A stretch of 64,000 bases of DNA from Chrysomallon squamiferum (GCA_012295275.1 CM022677.1:11037983-11101982); one strand, 5' to 3'. Counted from the stretch's first letter, positions 25,358 to 38,138 are shown. Notes: generated by a model not told the origin, from the sequence alone. Translations and numbers: made by a program.

Positions 25358-28300
25358 CTTCCAAAAGTCAAGTAATGATACAAATCGTATTTGAGTATTT
25401 ACTGAAACATGAAACTTTGACGTACAGTGTAGTTTCTATGGACAAATTGTTGGACGGAATTTACGTTCTATAAATTAACAAGATTTCAGTTTTATAAATT
25501 GAGATTCAACCAAAAATAGCTTGAAGTATTATGAATACCACTATTTACACTGATTATCTTTAATTGAAATAAATAAATAAATAAATAAATAAATATAATT
25601 TTAATTTTAATACCGACTGTACAATCTATATAATGGATGTTGGATATTAATAGTATGGTATCATTATATATGTATTTGATACGGGCTAGTTTAATCTGAT
25701 ATTTTAAAAGCTTCAGGTAAGATTGTATTTTTTATGATGCAAAATAGAGGTAAAACATAACAAAACATGACGTTATTTTCACTAAGTATCAATAAACGTC
25801 GCTGGTTTTATATATAAAATGTGAATTACGTCGCGTTTTAGAAAACAGAAGACTTAGCTTATCTCTGTGAATTTTAATTTTAATGTCGTTTGCTTTGCAA
25901 ACTCAAATTTTGTGATTCAAGTAAAGTATAACTTCTCACAGTATTAATTTTTTATTTTCTATTTTTTTGTTGAGAAGAAATTGTAACTCAGTTTAACAGA
26001 AAAATATTTCACAACAGAGGGTTCCCCTGTATATCTGGTCATTAACGTGATGTTTTATTATATTTTCCTCTATTTTGCATCATAACAAATATTGATAATT
26101 TCACGTACATTTTATTCTACTAGGAGAAATCTTATATAGTTAATATTATACTTTGTAAGTTACATCATAGAAAACATGCCTGTCCTCCAGAACTAGTGTT
26201 TTATGAGATATGAGAATATTTTCTGTTAGCTAGACGAAATATATCAAATTATTTAATCCTATTAAACCATAACAATAATAGCTTTATTATCAAGTAAATA
26301 ATAATGTTTCTCCTCCAGTTATCAGTCAAATTTTACCTGAAGCTTTTAAAATATCAGATTAAACTGCCGCCTTCTCATCTACATAATACTCCTAATATGA
26401 TATAAATATCCAATCTCCACTATTTAAATTGTGCAGTCGGGACTTAAAGACTCCAGCTTAGAAAAAGTATTTTCTAAAATGTACCCAGCGCATTTCCTGG
26501 AATTTAAAAGTGATATTTTCTTCTGTACATATCTGGATTGAGAAAAGTCTTGAGAAAGTAAGAACAGAAAAAAATCAGAACGTATCTCGGTTAAAACTTC
26601 ATGACTATAACATACACGGTAGAGAATTAGCGGGAGAGATAGAACAAGTTTTAAATTTGACAAACGAACAGTTAATGTTAGCTCGTGGACAAAAACATGC
26701 TCCGAACAGAAGGAAAAAGTATTCAAGTGTATCAAAACTAGGAAAGAAAACAGAAAAAATGCCAGAGTTAAAGAAAAAACAACTTTCGATGCTCTCTGTC
26801 GTGGTGAAGACATTATTAAAGTACGACAGCGACATCGTTTGAAATGTCGCTACCATTACAATATTACAAATCCGCTTCTAATTCTTAAGAATGCTAAAGA
26901 AGAGATTCTGTGTTTCTCACCGAAAATTGTTCTCTATCGTGATTTTATCAGTGATGCTGAAATTGAAGACATTAAAACAGTTTCTATGCCACTTTTAAAA
27001 CATCTGAAATCAGTTGTTATCAAAAGCAGCTTTTGAAATTAATGTTAAACTTGGAGGTCATGACAGAGAAAGAAAAAAAACATTAAAACATTAAAAAAAA
27101 AACAAAAAAACGCAGTCATCACTAACATACTTTTCATCCTCTGAAAACTGATATACAATTAACATTTGTAATAAAAAAATAGTCCTGTTTTATGTTATTT
27201 TAATCTTTAGAAATCTGCACTCTATCTAAAACGGTATATCACGTTGGTCTCAATGAATCATCCGATTTTGACAGCGTCCGCTGTATTTATTTTTATTGTT
27301 TATATTTTAATTATTTATCACATATTAATAGATACGGTACATTGTTTATTAACAAATTGATATTTGATATTCCTGGAAATACCTACACATTTACATTTAT
27401 TACTCATTATACAGCTATATACGACGTTTCGTTATCAGCGATTTTCTGTGGTGTGCAGTGACGTACACCGAGAACCCCACAAACAGAAGAAAGAAAGAAA
27501 CTATAGCTGAAGGGAGATTACTCTCATATAATTTTTTTATTTCAGGGGGAGGCTGGATTTCTACTTTTATTTGCGGTGTTTGTTATTTATGGTTTTTCTC
27601 AGTTAAATGTAGATTCTAAGAATCACGAAGAGTTGATTTCTTTATTATATACAGGTAATGGTAGAATATTACTTTCTTGAAATGTTTTTTGCTTTATTGG
27701 GTGTCTTTTCCTGGCGTGCTGAAATGTTAAATAAAAAATATGAAATTTAATATGTTTTAATATATTTGTGAAATTTCAATTGTACTGTGGTAACATTTCT
27801 TTTGATTATTAATATTAATGTGTGTGCGTGTCTGTTTAAAACTGTATTAAAAAGTGGTTAAAGTGAATCAAGAAAACGTGACACAATGTAATGAAATAAT
27901 GAGTCAAGACAAACACATTAATGTTGTTAGGATATGAAATGACTAAATACATGAAGATTAACAATGATAAACGATTTTATTACAGCATATTTCTATTGTG
28001 TTAGGTCTGTAAAGATAAAAAGGAGTAAAGGAGGTGACTAGGGAAATGTTTCTCCACCTCAGTGTGGTCAGACAGTCAATGCTGTCATAAAACAGACAGG
28101 AACAAATTAATCAAAACAATTAACTTACAAATACTCCTTTTTTTACTTTACTAGAATGGTCGCTGTGAAATAAAGTATGATAAACGTTTAAATTTTACAT
28201 TTGTATTAAAATATATAAAATTTGACAAAAAATAATTAAATAAATAAAAGCTAATCTGACAGCGGTATACATCGTGCACAAACAAAGAAAAGAACATATT

Positions 28301-28680
28301 AAAACTTTTCAAGAATAGTAACACTGGGTAGAAAAGTTTAACAATAAATAAATAAATAAAACCTTTATAATTCATAAGCACTGGATGTAGATGAAAACAA
28401 TATGTCGTTGTAGCAAAACTGAATATCTAATTTCATTCTAATTTTTTATAATGTAATATTATTTCAGTGTTTAAATCGAATTGTCGTCATTTTATTATCT
28501 TTATACACCTTTCATATCTTCTATCATTTACTATTACTTTCTTTTACAACAAAATTTAAAACATAGTTCTGAATTGTTATTTTTTTCGAGATTTAAAATA
28601 ATTTAAAAGATTATTTTAACGACGTTTTTAATTTATCTTGCGTTTTCGTTTTCTTGGATGAATTGGTTCTTTTGCATTCA
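25358..28680. repeat. Arm B of the inverted duplication
   Basis: Reverse-complement partner of 300-4,195. It contains about 1 kb (26,125-27,108) absent from arm A, which includes the P4HA fragment. Within that insert, 26,330-26,530 also resembles arm A sequence (3,850-3,930 and 4,408-4,480) in direct orientation, so more than one event is involved. 27,108 follows an A-rich tract. Confidence 0.8.
26516..27036 (+). pseudogene. P4HA-like: Broken prolyl 4-hydroxylase alpha fragment, copy 1
   Basis: Prolyl 4-hydroxylase alpha hydroxylates collagen prolines in the ER using Fe2+ and 2-oxoglutarate. In one frame, IWIEKSLEKV through ELAGEIEQVLNLTNEQLMLA aligns with the end of the peptide-substrate-binding (TPR-like) domain: W-x-E-x-A/S-L, then LL-x-L-x-P/N-E-H/Q-x-x-A. 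After a one-base shift near the A5 run at 26714-26718, the next frame reads TTFDALCRGEDIIKVRQRHR, LKCRYHYNITNPLLILK and FSPKIVLYRDFISDAEIEDI. This is the diagnostic CRGE, C-R-Y-x and ISDAEIE entry into the catalytic domain. It then stops at 27034-27036 after KSVVIKSSF. The Fe ligands (HxD, distal His) and the 2-oxoglutarate Lys are absent. 27,010-27,080 matches 52,140-52,215, so the middle seems lost by an internal deletion. Domains are joined without introns. Confidence 0.85.
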
Positions 28681-29282
28681 AAGACGTATCTAAAATAAAC
28701 CATGTCTATGACCATTTCAAATGAAATATAATTCAAATATGATTCTTGTCTCACCTTTATCAGTTGGGATTTTAATTCGGTAGCTTTAGAATAAAATAAA
28801 ATAAAATAAATATAAATGAATAAATAAAAACAATAAAATAATAAAAAAAGACACACACACGCACGCACACACACACACACACACACAGATACCTAGACTA
28901 ACATTTATTTTTATAAATACAACAAATCGTAAAACAATCAAATTCTTTTGCTAAAAACTAATGAAATAAGCTATCGTTTTCTTCAAAACGATTGCGTTTT
29001 CCAGCAATGGATTTCTATTTAAAAATGACGAAATAATGTTCAACTAAAGATTTGCAGTGACGTAGATATATAGTGGCGGGAAATATAAATATGTCGACTA
29101 GACATATTTCAGATTCTATCTTGAGAAAAGATCAAACCCAGCGTTAGGCCTGTAATTCCCATAAATATTTGTAACTACCGTCAATGTTTTTAGAGATGTA
29201 TATGCATAATGATGGGAAATAGTGGATGCAAAATGGCCTATAGATAAAGGGATTTCAGCAGTTGTTATCTACACAAAAATAT

Positions 29283-29331
<49 letters not shown>

Positions 29332-30189
29332 GACACACAAACATCATCATTTATATATGTGATTGTTTTTATGTATTTATGCATATATTTGGAAGTAGAA
29401 ATCGTGTTAGCTTTGTAATTTTATTTTATTTTAAAAAATAATCATTTTCTAATTTCATTAGAATTTATTTAATCTGTATAAGAGAGTGCTTTGTCCGGTT
29501 GGATATTGAAGCATTCGGTATTGTACAGAAATACTTTGTATCATATTTTGTATACACAAGAATGTATATCGCCAAATATAACAATTAAATCTGCTTTTTT
29601 AACTATCAAAGACGTTGTATGAAATGTTCTGTTACGGTTGTCATCGTTCGCAAAAGTTAAATTATTATTATTATTATTACTATTATTATTATTATTATTA
29701 TATACATACTAGTGGTAATATAGATGAAAATTATTAATTAATTAATGTATTTATTTATTATTATTATTTTTTAAATTAATCATGTAGACTGTCTAAAACC
29801 TTTTTATGAGGATGCTTATGATCTACCTTTTATTTTTTGATTTTGCCTTGAAAGTGAACACCTTCCAGTATTTCTTATGTTTAATGTATTTATTTCTAAT
29901 GCAGGAAAATTTGAACATGAACAGAAGTTTAAATGTCTAACAACAAATATAAAGAAAGCTAACAAAGGGTTGAGAAATGGAAAAATGATCAGTTAATTTT
30001 ACTTGAATTCTTTCATTTGTCACCAGTAATCTATGTTTAATTACAACGGGAAGGTCTACGTTGTTCAAGGCCAGCGAGAGACGTCCTGTCCGTCTCTTTA
30101 CAATAATCTCTTACGTCTACAAATCGTGCTGGGGATGGGTATTGAAATTGTAAGTTTCAAAACGTCTTTTATTTATTTGAGAACTTAAA
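28681..30189. other. Gene-poor AT-rich stretch
   Basis: No supported gene. AC runs lie at 28,852-28,887 and 29,284-29,336, and ATT at 29,664-29,700. A slightly GC-richer patch at 30,045-30,135 ('ccagcgagagacgtcctgtc') has no frame I can support. Confidence 0.6.
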
Positions 30190-31020
30190 ATTACTTTAGA
30201 GATTATCAGTTATATTATTAAATAAACATGGTATTTCATTCCTGATTAAGTTAATTTTCTCAGTGTTTTAAAAATAATCTGATATATTCTTAATTACATA
30301 ATTTGATAAATTTGAATGTTAGATTAATCATGTAATTTCATGTAGGGAGAGATGTAAATTGTGTCGCGGAATGTCATGTTACTGGTCATAAAACAAAGTA
30401 TCACATTCTGACACTGAAAGGTGCACGGTTAATTTTCAGTAAATTCAATACAATAGTAAATACAGTATTCATCTAGTACTTCACGCGTTTCTGTATAGTC
30501 TTATTACTGTTAATAATAAAATAACGTATTATTAAAGACCATAATTTTTCAGTATATAAATACATTAATTTTTGGGGGAAAAAAATATAATATTAATATT
30601 AATAGTCGTTTATAATAAAATATTTCCTTTTTCTGAAGCCTAGAATTGTTTTTGATCAGAGGACTGATAAATTCATAATAAACAACAACAAAATTCGGTC
30701 GATCTGTTTTGTCATATAAACGGCCGTAATGTTAGCTGAAGGCGTTTTTCAGGTTTCTGAATAAAGACCAAACATTCAATCTAAAACCAAGGGTTTATTT
30801 TAATGTTACCACCGAGAAATGTAGGAGGAAAATGTATATACGCAATCTGTATGGGTGTGTGTGTGTGTCCATATGTATCTGTCTGTATAAAAATGTTAAA
30901 TTATCCTAATTTATTTTGTGAATTTATAAAGAAAAATATTTTTTGTAAATTGCGAATGTGAAAAAGGACTCAGTATTTTTATTGAAATGTACGCAAACTA
31001 ATAAAAACATGTTCCTTATA
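30190..31020 (+). repeat. Duplicated block, copy 2
   Basis: Direct repeat of 24,718-25,357, with an extra stretch near 30,520-30,740. The ends agree at 'acgcaaactaataaaaacat'. Confidence 0.8.
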
Positions 31021-31504
31021 CCAGTTCAGGTTTTTTGTTTTAGGATTACTGTTACAGAAATGTATCAACATTATTAATTATAACATCTAAACAACAAGTG
31101 TAAGTTAAATAGATATTTCTCTGTACAGAAGACAGCAGGTACAGATCTAGGGTGTGGTATGTTAACATATTTGTGAGATGAGAAAATACCCCAAATGTTC
31201 TCTTGTTCCTCTACCATATAAACACTTTGTTTCTCTCTTTCTCTCACACACTGCCTGAAATAAAAAATAAACAGTTACCAAGTAAAAGTTCTCAAAGAGA
31301 TAGTCATAGAATTTTATGGTAGTTTTAAAGAAGAAAAAGAGAGAGACAACGATGAAGACAGCAAGAAAGATACAATGAGAGAGAGAGAAAAAATAAGGAA
31401 GATGATCAAAGAGAAAGAAATAAGAATGTTTAGTCAACAAAAGATTGTAAAGGGGGCCCGCATTATATATATATATATATATTTTTTTTTTTTTTAATAT
31501 TTTT

Positions 31505-31600
31505 TTTACTGTATCAGTTTTCTGAGTAAAGACCAAACTTCAATTTTAAAAGCAAGGATTCATCTTAATATTATCCCCGAAAAATACAGGAGTAAAATGT
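31505..31600 (+). repeat. Duplicated block, partial copy 3
   Basis: 'tttctgagtaaagaccaaac' through 'atacaggagtaaaatgtc' matches 25,085-25,170 and 30,750-30,835. The rest of the unit is missing. Confidence 0.65.
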
Positions 31601-32380
31601 CAAAAAATAAATAGATGAGTATTTTAAAGATGTTCTTTGATTCAAATGGAAATTTTTATATTGAAGACAGCGAGAAAAATATAATGAGAGAGATAAAAAA
31701 AATAAGGTAGATGATCAAAGAGAATGAAATAAAAGTGAAACCGAAAAGGTACAAAAAACCAACAACATTCTGTCTTTTACCTGAGACTGTGTACAAACTG
31801 ATAAAGTTCCTCACTTATTACAATCAATCATTAATCATTCTGCTGTGATAATACAAAAAACAATCTCTTATAATACATTTTTAAAGAAAGGCTCAATTTT
31901 CGTTGTTGTTTTTTTGACCTGCCACATCCAAAATATTACTTCCTTTCCTGTCAGAGTATGAAGACGTTCATTAAAAAATAAAAATAATAAAAATTAATAT
32001 TAAGAAATTAAAATAAAATGAAATCCGAGTGAAATATTCGATAAAAGAACACACACACAAAGACACATGCACTTGGACACATTTTGTGTATGGTTAATCT
32101 TTAAACTAACAGGCCTCAGCTTATATTCAGAATTAATTATGAATTACTACACTGTTTAACCAATATTTTAACTAGCACTATTTTCAGAAAATATCTAAAA
32201 TGTGCTTAGACTATATTTTATTTTACTGAATATCAGCTAAAAACAGTTGTTAGCAAAGATTATAATAATCAAATACACTTTAATATCATAAAAATATCAC
32301 TATTTTATTTTATTTTGTTTATTATTATTATTATTATTATTATTATTTATTTTATTTTTTTCAGTTTTTGCTGGGGTTTG
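31601..32380. other. AT-rich intergenic upstream of the CRE promoter
   Basis: No supported gene. 31,660-31,740 repeats phrases of 31,340-31,420 (for example 'agaaag/aaatataatgagag'). ATT microsatellite lies at 32,322-32,347. Confidence 0.55.
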
Positions 32381-32388
32381 TGACGTCA
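32381..32388. promoter_or_regulatory. Perfect CRE palindrome
   Basis: TGACGTCA lies in a locally GC-richer patch ending 'attaagcgctgtattgacgt', with a second GACGT 24 bp on. It is about 120 bp upstream of a leader exon that ends at a strong donor (32,504). This fits a CREB/ATF-responsive core promoter. Confidence 0.5.
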
Positions 32389-32404
32389 ATTAAGCGCTGT
32401 ATTG

Positions 32405-32504
32405 ACGTTCCTACACAAAGTAGCTGAAAATTTAGTAAACAAACGTTCGTATTCTTATAATCTTTTAAAGTCACTTCATCTGCTGAAACTGATAATTTAA
32501 TAAG
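32405..32504 (+). other. Probable non-coding leader exon
   Basis: The stretch ends 'ctgaaactgataatttaataag' before GTAAGAG. Its last 45 bases and the donor are repeated at 34,540-34,581 ('gtcacttcatctgctgagag', 'aatgtaataag' before GTAAGAG). The 5' end is guessed from the CRE. Confidence 0.4.
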
Positions 32505-32922
32505 GTAAGAGTTTCTTCACCATGTAAGAAATATCAGATTCTTGTAGCCCTATTCTTGGAGTATCAAGCATTCATGCAACAGTGCTAGAACAGTTTTGGA
32601 AAATTCACTAATCGTAACCAGTCATCCGACAAACGTCAGCCATTTTTTTCTTTTTTCTGTTCCGTATAATTACAATATCAATCCAAGGTCGACTGAGTAG
32701 AGATCGGATACATAACTGGTCAATCCTTATCACTTACTAGATGTAAATCTTCTAATTGTTTGAAACACAATAGTAATTAATTGACCAAGGAAAAAATATT
32801 GTCAGTGCTTGATTAGACAATAAATAATAATTTTGTTCAGTTCGAGATGAATGTTATTCACTTTGTTAGTAACTACACATTTTTGTCATCTTTAATTTTA
32901 CTTACAGACAAATAATGATTAA

Positions 32923-32953
<31 letters not shown>

Positions 32954-33052
32954 GAAAATAATGCTGTTTTAGTTATTATCAGCTGCATTTTACAGTATTA
33001 TATTTTTTCCAGAACTTTCATTTATCAACTTCTTTTTTTCAGCTGTTCTGTC

Positions 33053-33514
33053 ATGGTGTCAGTAGCAGTGAGGTGAGTACTTTTCTTAATTTGTCTTTTG
33101 AATGAGAAACATTTGGGGCAGTTAATTATTTTAATTATAATCTTTCTTTGTTTTCAAGTATTTTTTATTGAAATTCTCTTAACTCCAGGTTTACATTTGA
33201 ACTTTTGTATAAAATCGGGATACAATTTCACAAAAAAAACAGAATATTAAAAATAGTTCCAACTGAAACATAAATCAGAATTACATGACAAATAATGTTT
33301 TTAAAAATGAAAAAGAAACAATCTTTTAATTGGTAATTATAACAAATGTGTTTAGTTAAGTAAGTTTAATTATTGTGTTTCATATACAAGTGTTTCAGAG
33401 TACTACTGGTGATGTAGATGTGAAAATTCTTCATGAAGCCTGTCTCCATTACCAGATTGGCAGCCATGTTCCAGCTTGATTCAGAAAAAAGGCAGTTGAT
33501 AAATATGTATTTAA

Positions 33515-33564
<50 letters not shown>

Positions 33565-34084
33565 CTGTTAAGCAATCACTGACTGAAACAAAACAAAAAA
33601 TAATAAAAAGAAAGAAATAGAAAACTATAGAATTTGAATAAGGAAAAATAACAAAGAAGAAAATAAAACATTTTCAAAAATACGTTATAAAATATGCACA
33701 AGATGAACATATGGTTGCAATGATGGCTTGGATTTCATGTGATGTCTTTCTCTACTTCCATTTGAAAAAAGAAAATTAAGTGATGCATAAAACATTCTTA
33801 TAACATTGTTGTCTTTCTTATTGTCTTTGTATAGTTATTAATTGTAGTAGTTGTTTAAAAATTAAATTACATTCATTTTTACTGAGGGGAATGAGAGAGA
33901 ACTACATTTGGATGTTTAGTATAATTTTGTATATTGAAACTGTAATGTGGATGTTTAATATCATGCACTGCCTGTTTTTTCTTTCAGTACCAGTTCTGGA
34001 TTACAACAAAAACATCTCTTTGATGACAGGTGCCAACAAAAAGGAACAAAGTCTGTACTAGTAGTAACAGCTTGTTGTTGTTGA
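33053..34084 (+). CDS. Tiny spliced reading frame, 38 residues
   Basis: An exon starting 33043 after 'cttctttttttcag' has ATG 33053 and ends at 33072 before GTGAGT (MVSVAV). It joins in phase 2 to an exon at 33988 after 'ttttttctttcag', giving STSSGLQQKHLFDD. If read on, the frame gives RCQQKGTKSVLVVTACCC and stops at TGA 34082-34084. A donor at 34,030 (ACAG before GTGCCA) offers an alternative: splicing to 35,154 in phase 2 gives SRIQRKVPIFWLLVFLVHQ and TGA at 35,209-35,211, which would put a short hydrophobic segment at the C terminus. Both forms are under 40 residues. The splice sites are good and the phase is kept, but the protein is unrecognised and this could be a non-coding RNA with a chance frame. 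Confidence 0.35.
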
Positions 34085-34539
34085 TGATGATGCTGTTTTG
34101 TTCTGGTTATGGAAATATTTGAAACTGTCAGCCCCTATGCTTTATATAACTTTTTATTTTTAGTATTTTTGTTTTGTACAGTAGGTGCAAAGAGAATATG
34201 CAAGATTGAATATGCAACTGTTGTGTTGCAGGTACCAAAATTAAAATATCAAAACACTTTCAGACATCTTAATCTCTTTCTCTTTATTTTCTGCGAAAGT
34301 TAAGTATTTTCAAAATGTTCACACTAGCTAATTCATCTCTGAAAGTAGTGTTTTATATGTGTTTCTTTTTATATTTCAAAATCTTCAGACAGTTAGTACA
34401 ACACTGACAATCAAAACAATATAATATTTCAAAAAAATCCACAATTTGAAAAGCTTACAGCATTGTTAAATGTGACATTCTAATTTCATTTTTATTTTTA
34501 AAATTCTTCATAAAATGTTTCTAACGCATTCTAAAAACC

Positions 34540-34581
34540 GTTCAATGTCACTTCATCTGCTGAGAGTGGTAATGTAATAAG
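34540..34581 (+). repeat. Second copy of the leader-exon end and donor
   Basis: Near-copy of 32,463-32,504 followed by the same 'gtaagagttt' intron start. It could be an alternative first exon or a relic. Confidence 0.55.
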
Positions 34582-35153
34582 GTAAGAGTTTCATCATGTA
34601 TATTGGATAGAGGATCCTTGTCTCCTTAATCTTTGAGTATCTGCAATTTCAAATAATTTTTGTTAAATGGTCAAATGATAAAATTACAAAAATATGAAAT
34701 GTAATCATTTATAATGATTATTAAACCCACTGGAAATTTTTCATTGCTTGCACCCGTTGTCTGCCCAGTTCTGATATTTTTGAGTCACATAACGGCAGGA
34801 AGTGTGCAACCTGTGCATATCTATTGTTGATGGTTGTTAGATGGAAAGACAATATTTGTATAGCCAAATACTATCACAAGTGCCATACAGTTTTCAGGTT
34901 CATGGCTGTTGGTATTAAAATTATGATTACCATTATCTGATGAATAATGTAATCCAGTATAAGAATAGGTGAACAGTTTCCAGAACCCAAGTGCTCTTTG
35001 AGAATTCTGAAACTTTTGTTGTAGAACAAGGTTGCTGAATTTGTATGCTGGATGGTTGATGTCTGGAATGGTTGCATGATAACTGTTGTTCTTGGCAAGG
35101 CTGTGTAATTTAACTTTCTTGTCTGTGCTGTTCTGCTTGGTTTTGTTTTGTAG

Positions 35154-35211
35154 CCGTATCCAAAGAAAGGTGCCGATTTTTTGGCTGCTGGTGTTTCTTG
35201 TTCACCAATGA
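35154..35211 (+). other. Possible alternative last exon of the 33-34 kb transcript
   Basis: It starts after 'ttggttttgttttgtag'. In phase 2 it encodes RIQRKVPIFWLLVFLVHQ then TGA. In phase 0 it encodes PYPKKGADFLAAGVSCSPMN and continues to TAA at about 35,247. Which frame, if either, is used is undecided. Confidence 0.3.
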
Positions 35212-35249
35212 ACAGTGGCTTCTACTTCAGTCAGAGGCTTTTGACTTAA

Positions 35250-37015
35250 AGTATGAGTTTAGGACTAATGTAAATATTATAATTAACTTTCAGTTTGCAT
35301 TGTATAACTTTAAACAAATATGTTTTTTTATTGAACTGAAAGCAACAAAAATACAGGATAATTATTTAATACGCCTTAAAAGAAAAGATTAGAAACAAGG
35401 TAGACCTTTAATAAAACAATTTATTTATGTCAACTTAAATCTAACATTGAAAAATGACTCTTCTGAAAAACTGTACAATTTTAATCAATGATCCCAGAAT
35501 CATTTCCAGAAGATTCATAAATGCACATTTTGTAAATATCCATTCTTTGTTTAATCACTGATCAGATGGTTCTGCCAACTTCGACATCTCTTAATACAAT
35601 TACATCATGAACTGGAGAATGTTTTGAGTCTTCTGTCAGTATGTCGCTGCTCTCTGTCTCATATATCTGATAATTTTAACATGCACTTCTGTATGTAATT
35701 CATTATTATTATTATTATTTTCTTCTTTTGTTACTGTCCACAAACATAGTATTGGTATTTTATTACTATTTGAAGATGTTATTTTCTCTTTGATGAAATG
35801 ACAGCCAGAAAAATCTTGTTTGTCAAAATCGTTAATTGATGTAAATCATTCCTGTTGTCTTTCATAAAATTCTTCTCCTTCCACTGATAACTCTAAAGAT
35901 GTGGTGTTCTACTTTATCCCTGACATTTCATAAAGTGGACACTGAAATATTTGATAATTATTTTAACAATAATTTTAGTCATTTGTTTTTTTCTATGTGA
36001 TCATATTGAAACCAGTGATATACATATTTATATATCATTAACACATTTTTTTATACTGTTTTATTTTATCTCTTACCTGATGTAGTGGCTTTCCTAGGTG
36101 AATTTCAGAGCTAGAATTGTTTTCAGTAATTTCTTGTGAGAAGTAGCCCTATGAAAACATATTTAGTGGAAAAGATAATATGATAATAAACAAGGGAATG
36201 GGAAAAATGTTTATGCAGATTTTTGTGATGAACACTTTCCCTATATGCACTACCTCATAGAAAATTAAAGACTGGCATTCAAAGCAATCATAGCGAAATT
36301 TCATGTTTGTTAAAATTGATACTATAAAACAATACACATTCATTCATCTTTTTCTTTTTTTAAAGTAATTTTATTATTGATTGGCATCTGAAACAGTGAA
36401 AAAGAATAAAATCTCGTTTCTCATATATTTTCCAGTTTATAGCATAACATCTCAAATTTAATCTTTTCGAAATTTCAGCACATCAACGTTCCCAGTTAAC
36501 AAAAAAAAACTGAATTTCAGTTCTTCAATATTCCCTATTAATAAGAAAACAGAATTTAAACTTCAATATTTAAAATCAGAATTTGAACCACTTTATCAGT
36601 GTTTTTTGATTAGTTTGGTTGTCCAGGGCAGATATTACCAACTTCATATAAATATTTTACAAATAAATATCTGCATTCTATTACTATCATCACCGTCATC
36701 ATCATCACTGTTTTATTCTACATTATCATCATCATCATCATCATCATGACATCTTTTACATCATGATCATCATCACTGCCATTTTCTACGTCAACATCGT
36801 CATCATCATCCCATTATTATTATTACTATGAACATAAGAATAAGAACTTTTTGAAATAGTTAAGTTCAGCCATAGCAGCAGAATAAAATATATAGTAGAA
36901 TATATAGATGAATAAATATTTCTATTTTTGATCAGTAGAACAAAAATAAAAAAAACAGATGGATACCAGCTGAAGGAAAACTAATACACCTAGTGATGTT
37001 GTAAGGCTTCAAATA
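35250..37015. other. AT-rich stretch, no supported gene
   Basis: It contains an imperfect CAT/ATC run at 36,685-36,815. 36,060-36,160 has short exon-like GC patches without a usable frame. Confidence 0.55.
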
Positions 37016-38138
37016 TTACTCATATCCTAGTAGAAGACAAAATTCTATTAGCAAAGAAGTTTTTCCAAAACAGAGAAGTAAATATACGACTAATAACAGA
37101 CTGATTGTTAATGTGTCCAGCTGGAAAATTTCGTCCGACTTTCCTGACTCTGAGACCTGGCAATTTCCATTTCTTGTGGTGTGCACGATGATGGTGAATC
37201 TTTCAGAGCAAACTGGACAATTTATTCTGCTTCTAGACCACCTCAACAAACAGCTGAAAAAACCCCTCATGTAAACACGAGTCTTCATGACATCCACCAT
37301 CCTCTGCTTTCCGTTTTCTAGATGTTGATATCTCTGGTCCTCCACATGATGTTTCTCCAGAGTAACTTTCTGAAATTATATTTTTTATAGTTTGAACTAT
37401 TTCTATTTTTATTTTATTTTATTTGCAGTAAACTTGATTCAGCAATGGTGAGTGATGCTGATGTTGATGTCCCTGAAATTTCTCCTTGTGATGTTTCTCC
37501 AGAGTCACTTTCGGAAGACATTCAAACTTTTGGAGGCTTCTCCGGGCATTCATCATCCTCTGCTTTCCGTTTCCTAGATGTTGATGACCCTGGTCTTTCT
37601 CCACGTGATGTTTCTCCTGAGTTACATTTTGTAGTTTCAGACTGTTGTATTGATTTAGCAGTGGTGGGCGATGCTGATGTTGATTTCCTTGGTCTTTCTC
37701 CACGTGATGTTTCTCCTGAGTCACATTTTGAAGTTTCAGACTGTTGTATTGATTTAGCAGTGGTGGTTGATGCTGATGTTGATGTTCTTGGTCTTTCTCC
37801 AAGTGATGTTTCTCCAGAGTCACATTTTGAAGTTTCAGACTGTTGTATTGATTTAGCAGTGGTGGTTGATGCTGATGTTGATGTCCTTGGTCTTTCTCCA
37901 AGTGATGTTTCTCCAGAGTCACATTTTGAAGTTTCAGACTGTTGTGTTGCTTCCGCAGTGGTGGTTGATGCTGATCTTGATGTTCTTGGTCTTTCTCCAC
38001 GTGATGTTTCTCCTGAGTCACTTTCGGAAGACTTTAGAACTGTTGGAGTCTTCTCCGGGCATTCATCATCCTGTGCTTTCCGTTTCCTAGAGGTTGATGT
38101 CCCTGGTTCTCCACATGATATTTCTCCAGAGTAACTTT
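37016..38138 (-). CDS. Repeat protein gene fragment with 33- and 39-residue units and 64-bp introns
   Basis: Read on the minus strand, 99-bp units encode NSLKLQNVTLEKHHLEKDQ plus HQHQPPLLNQY-type sequence. Starts of 'gatgttt' fall at 37607, 37706, 37805, 37904 and 38003, exactly 99 apart. Units of 117 bp encode EKHHVEKDQGHQHLGNGKQR plus MMNARRSLQKFECLPKVTL. Between unit blocks lie two 64-bp AT-rich inserts (37370-37433 and 38139-38202) with minus-strand GTTTAC...AATTTCAG ends. Removing 37370-37433 keeps phase (LLNQ then KVTLEKHHVE). The frame continues downstream through INCPVCSERFTIIVH, a possible CxxC-type zinc site, to a stop at about 37,016. TAA near 38,034-38,036 interrupts the upstream block. 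The plus strand is also open through the same units (SPESHFEVSDCCIDLAVV...), because 99 and 117 are multiples of 3. The intron signals favour minus. The family is unrecognised. Confidence 0.5.
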
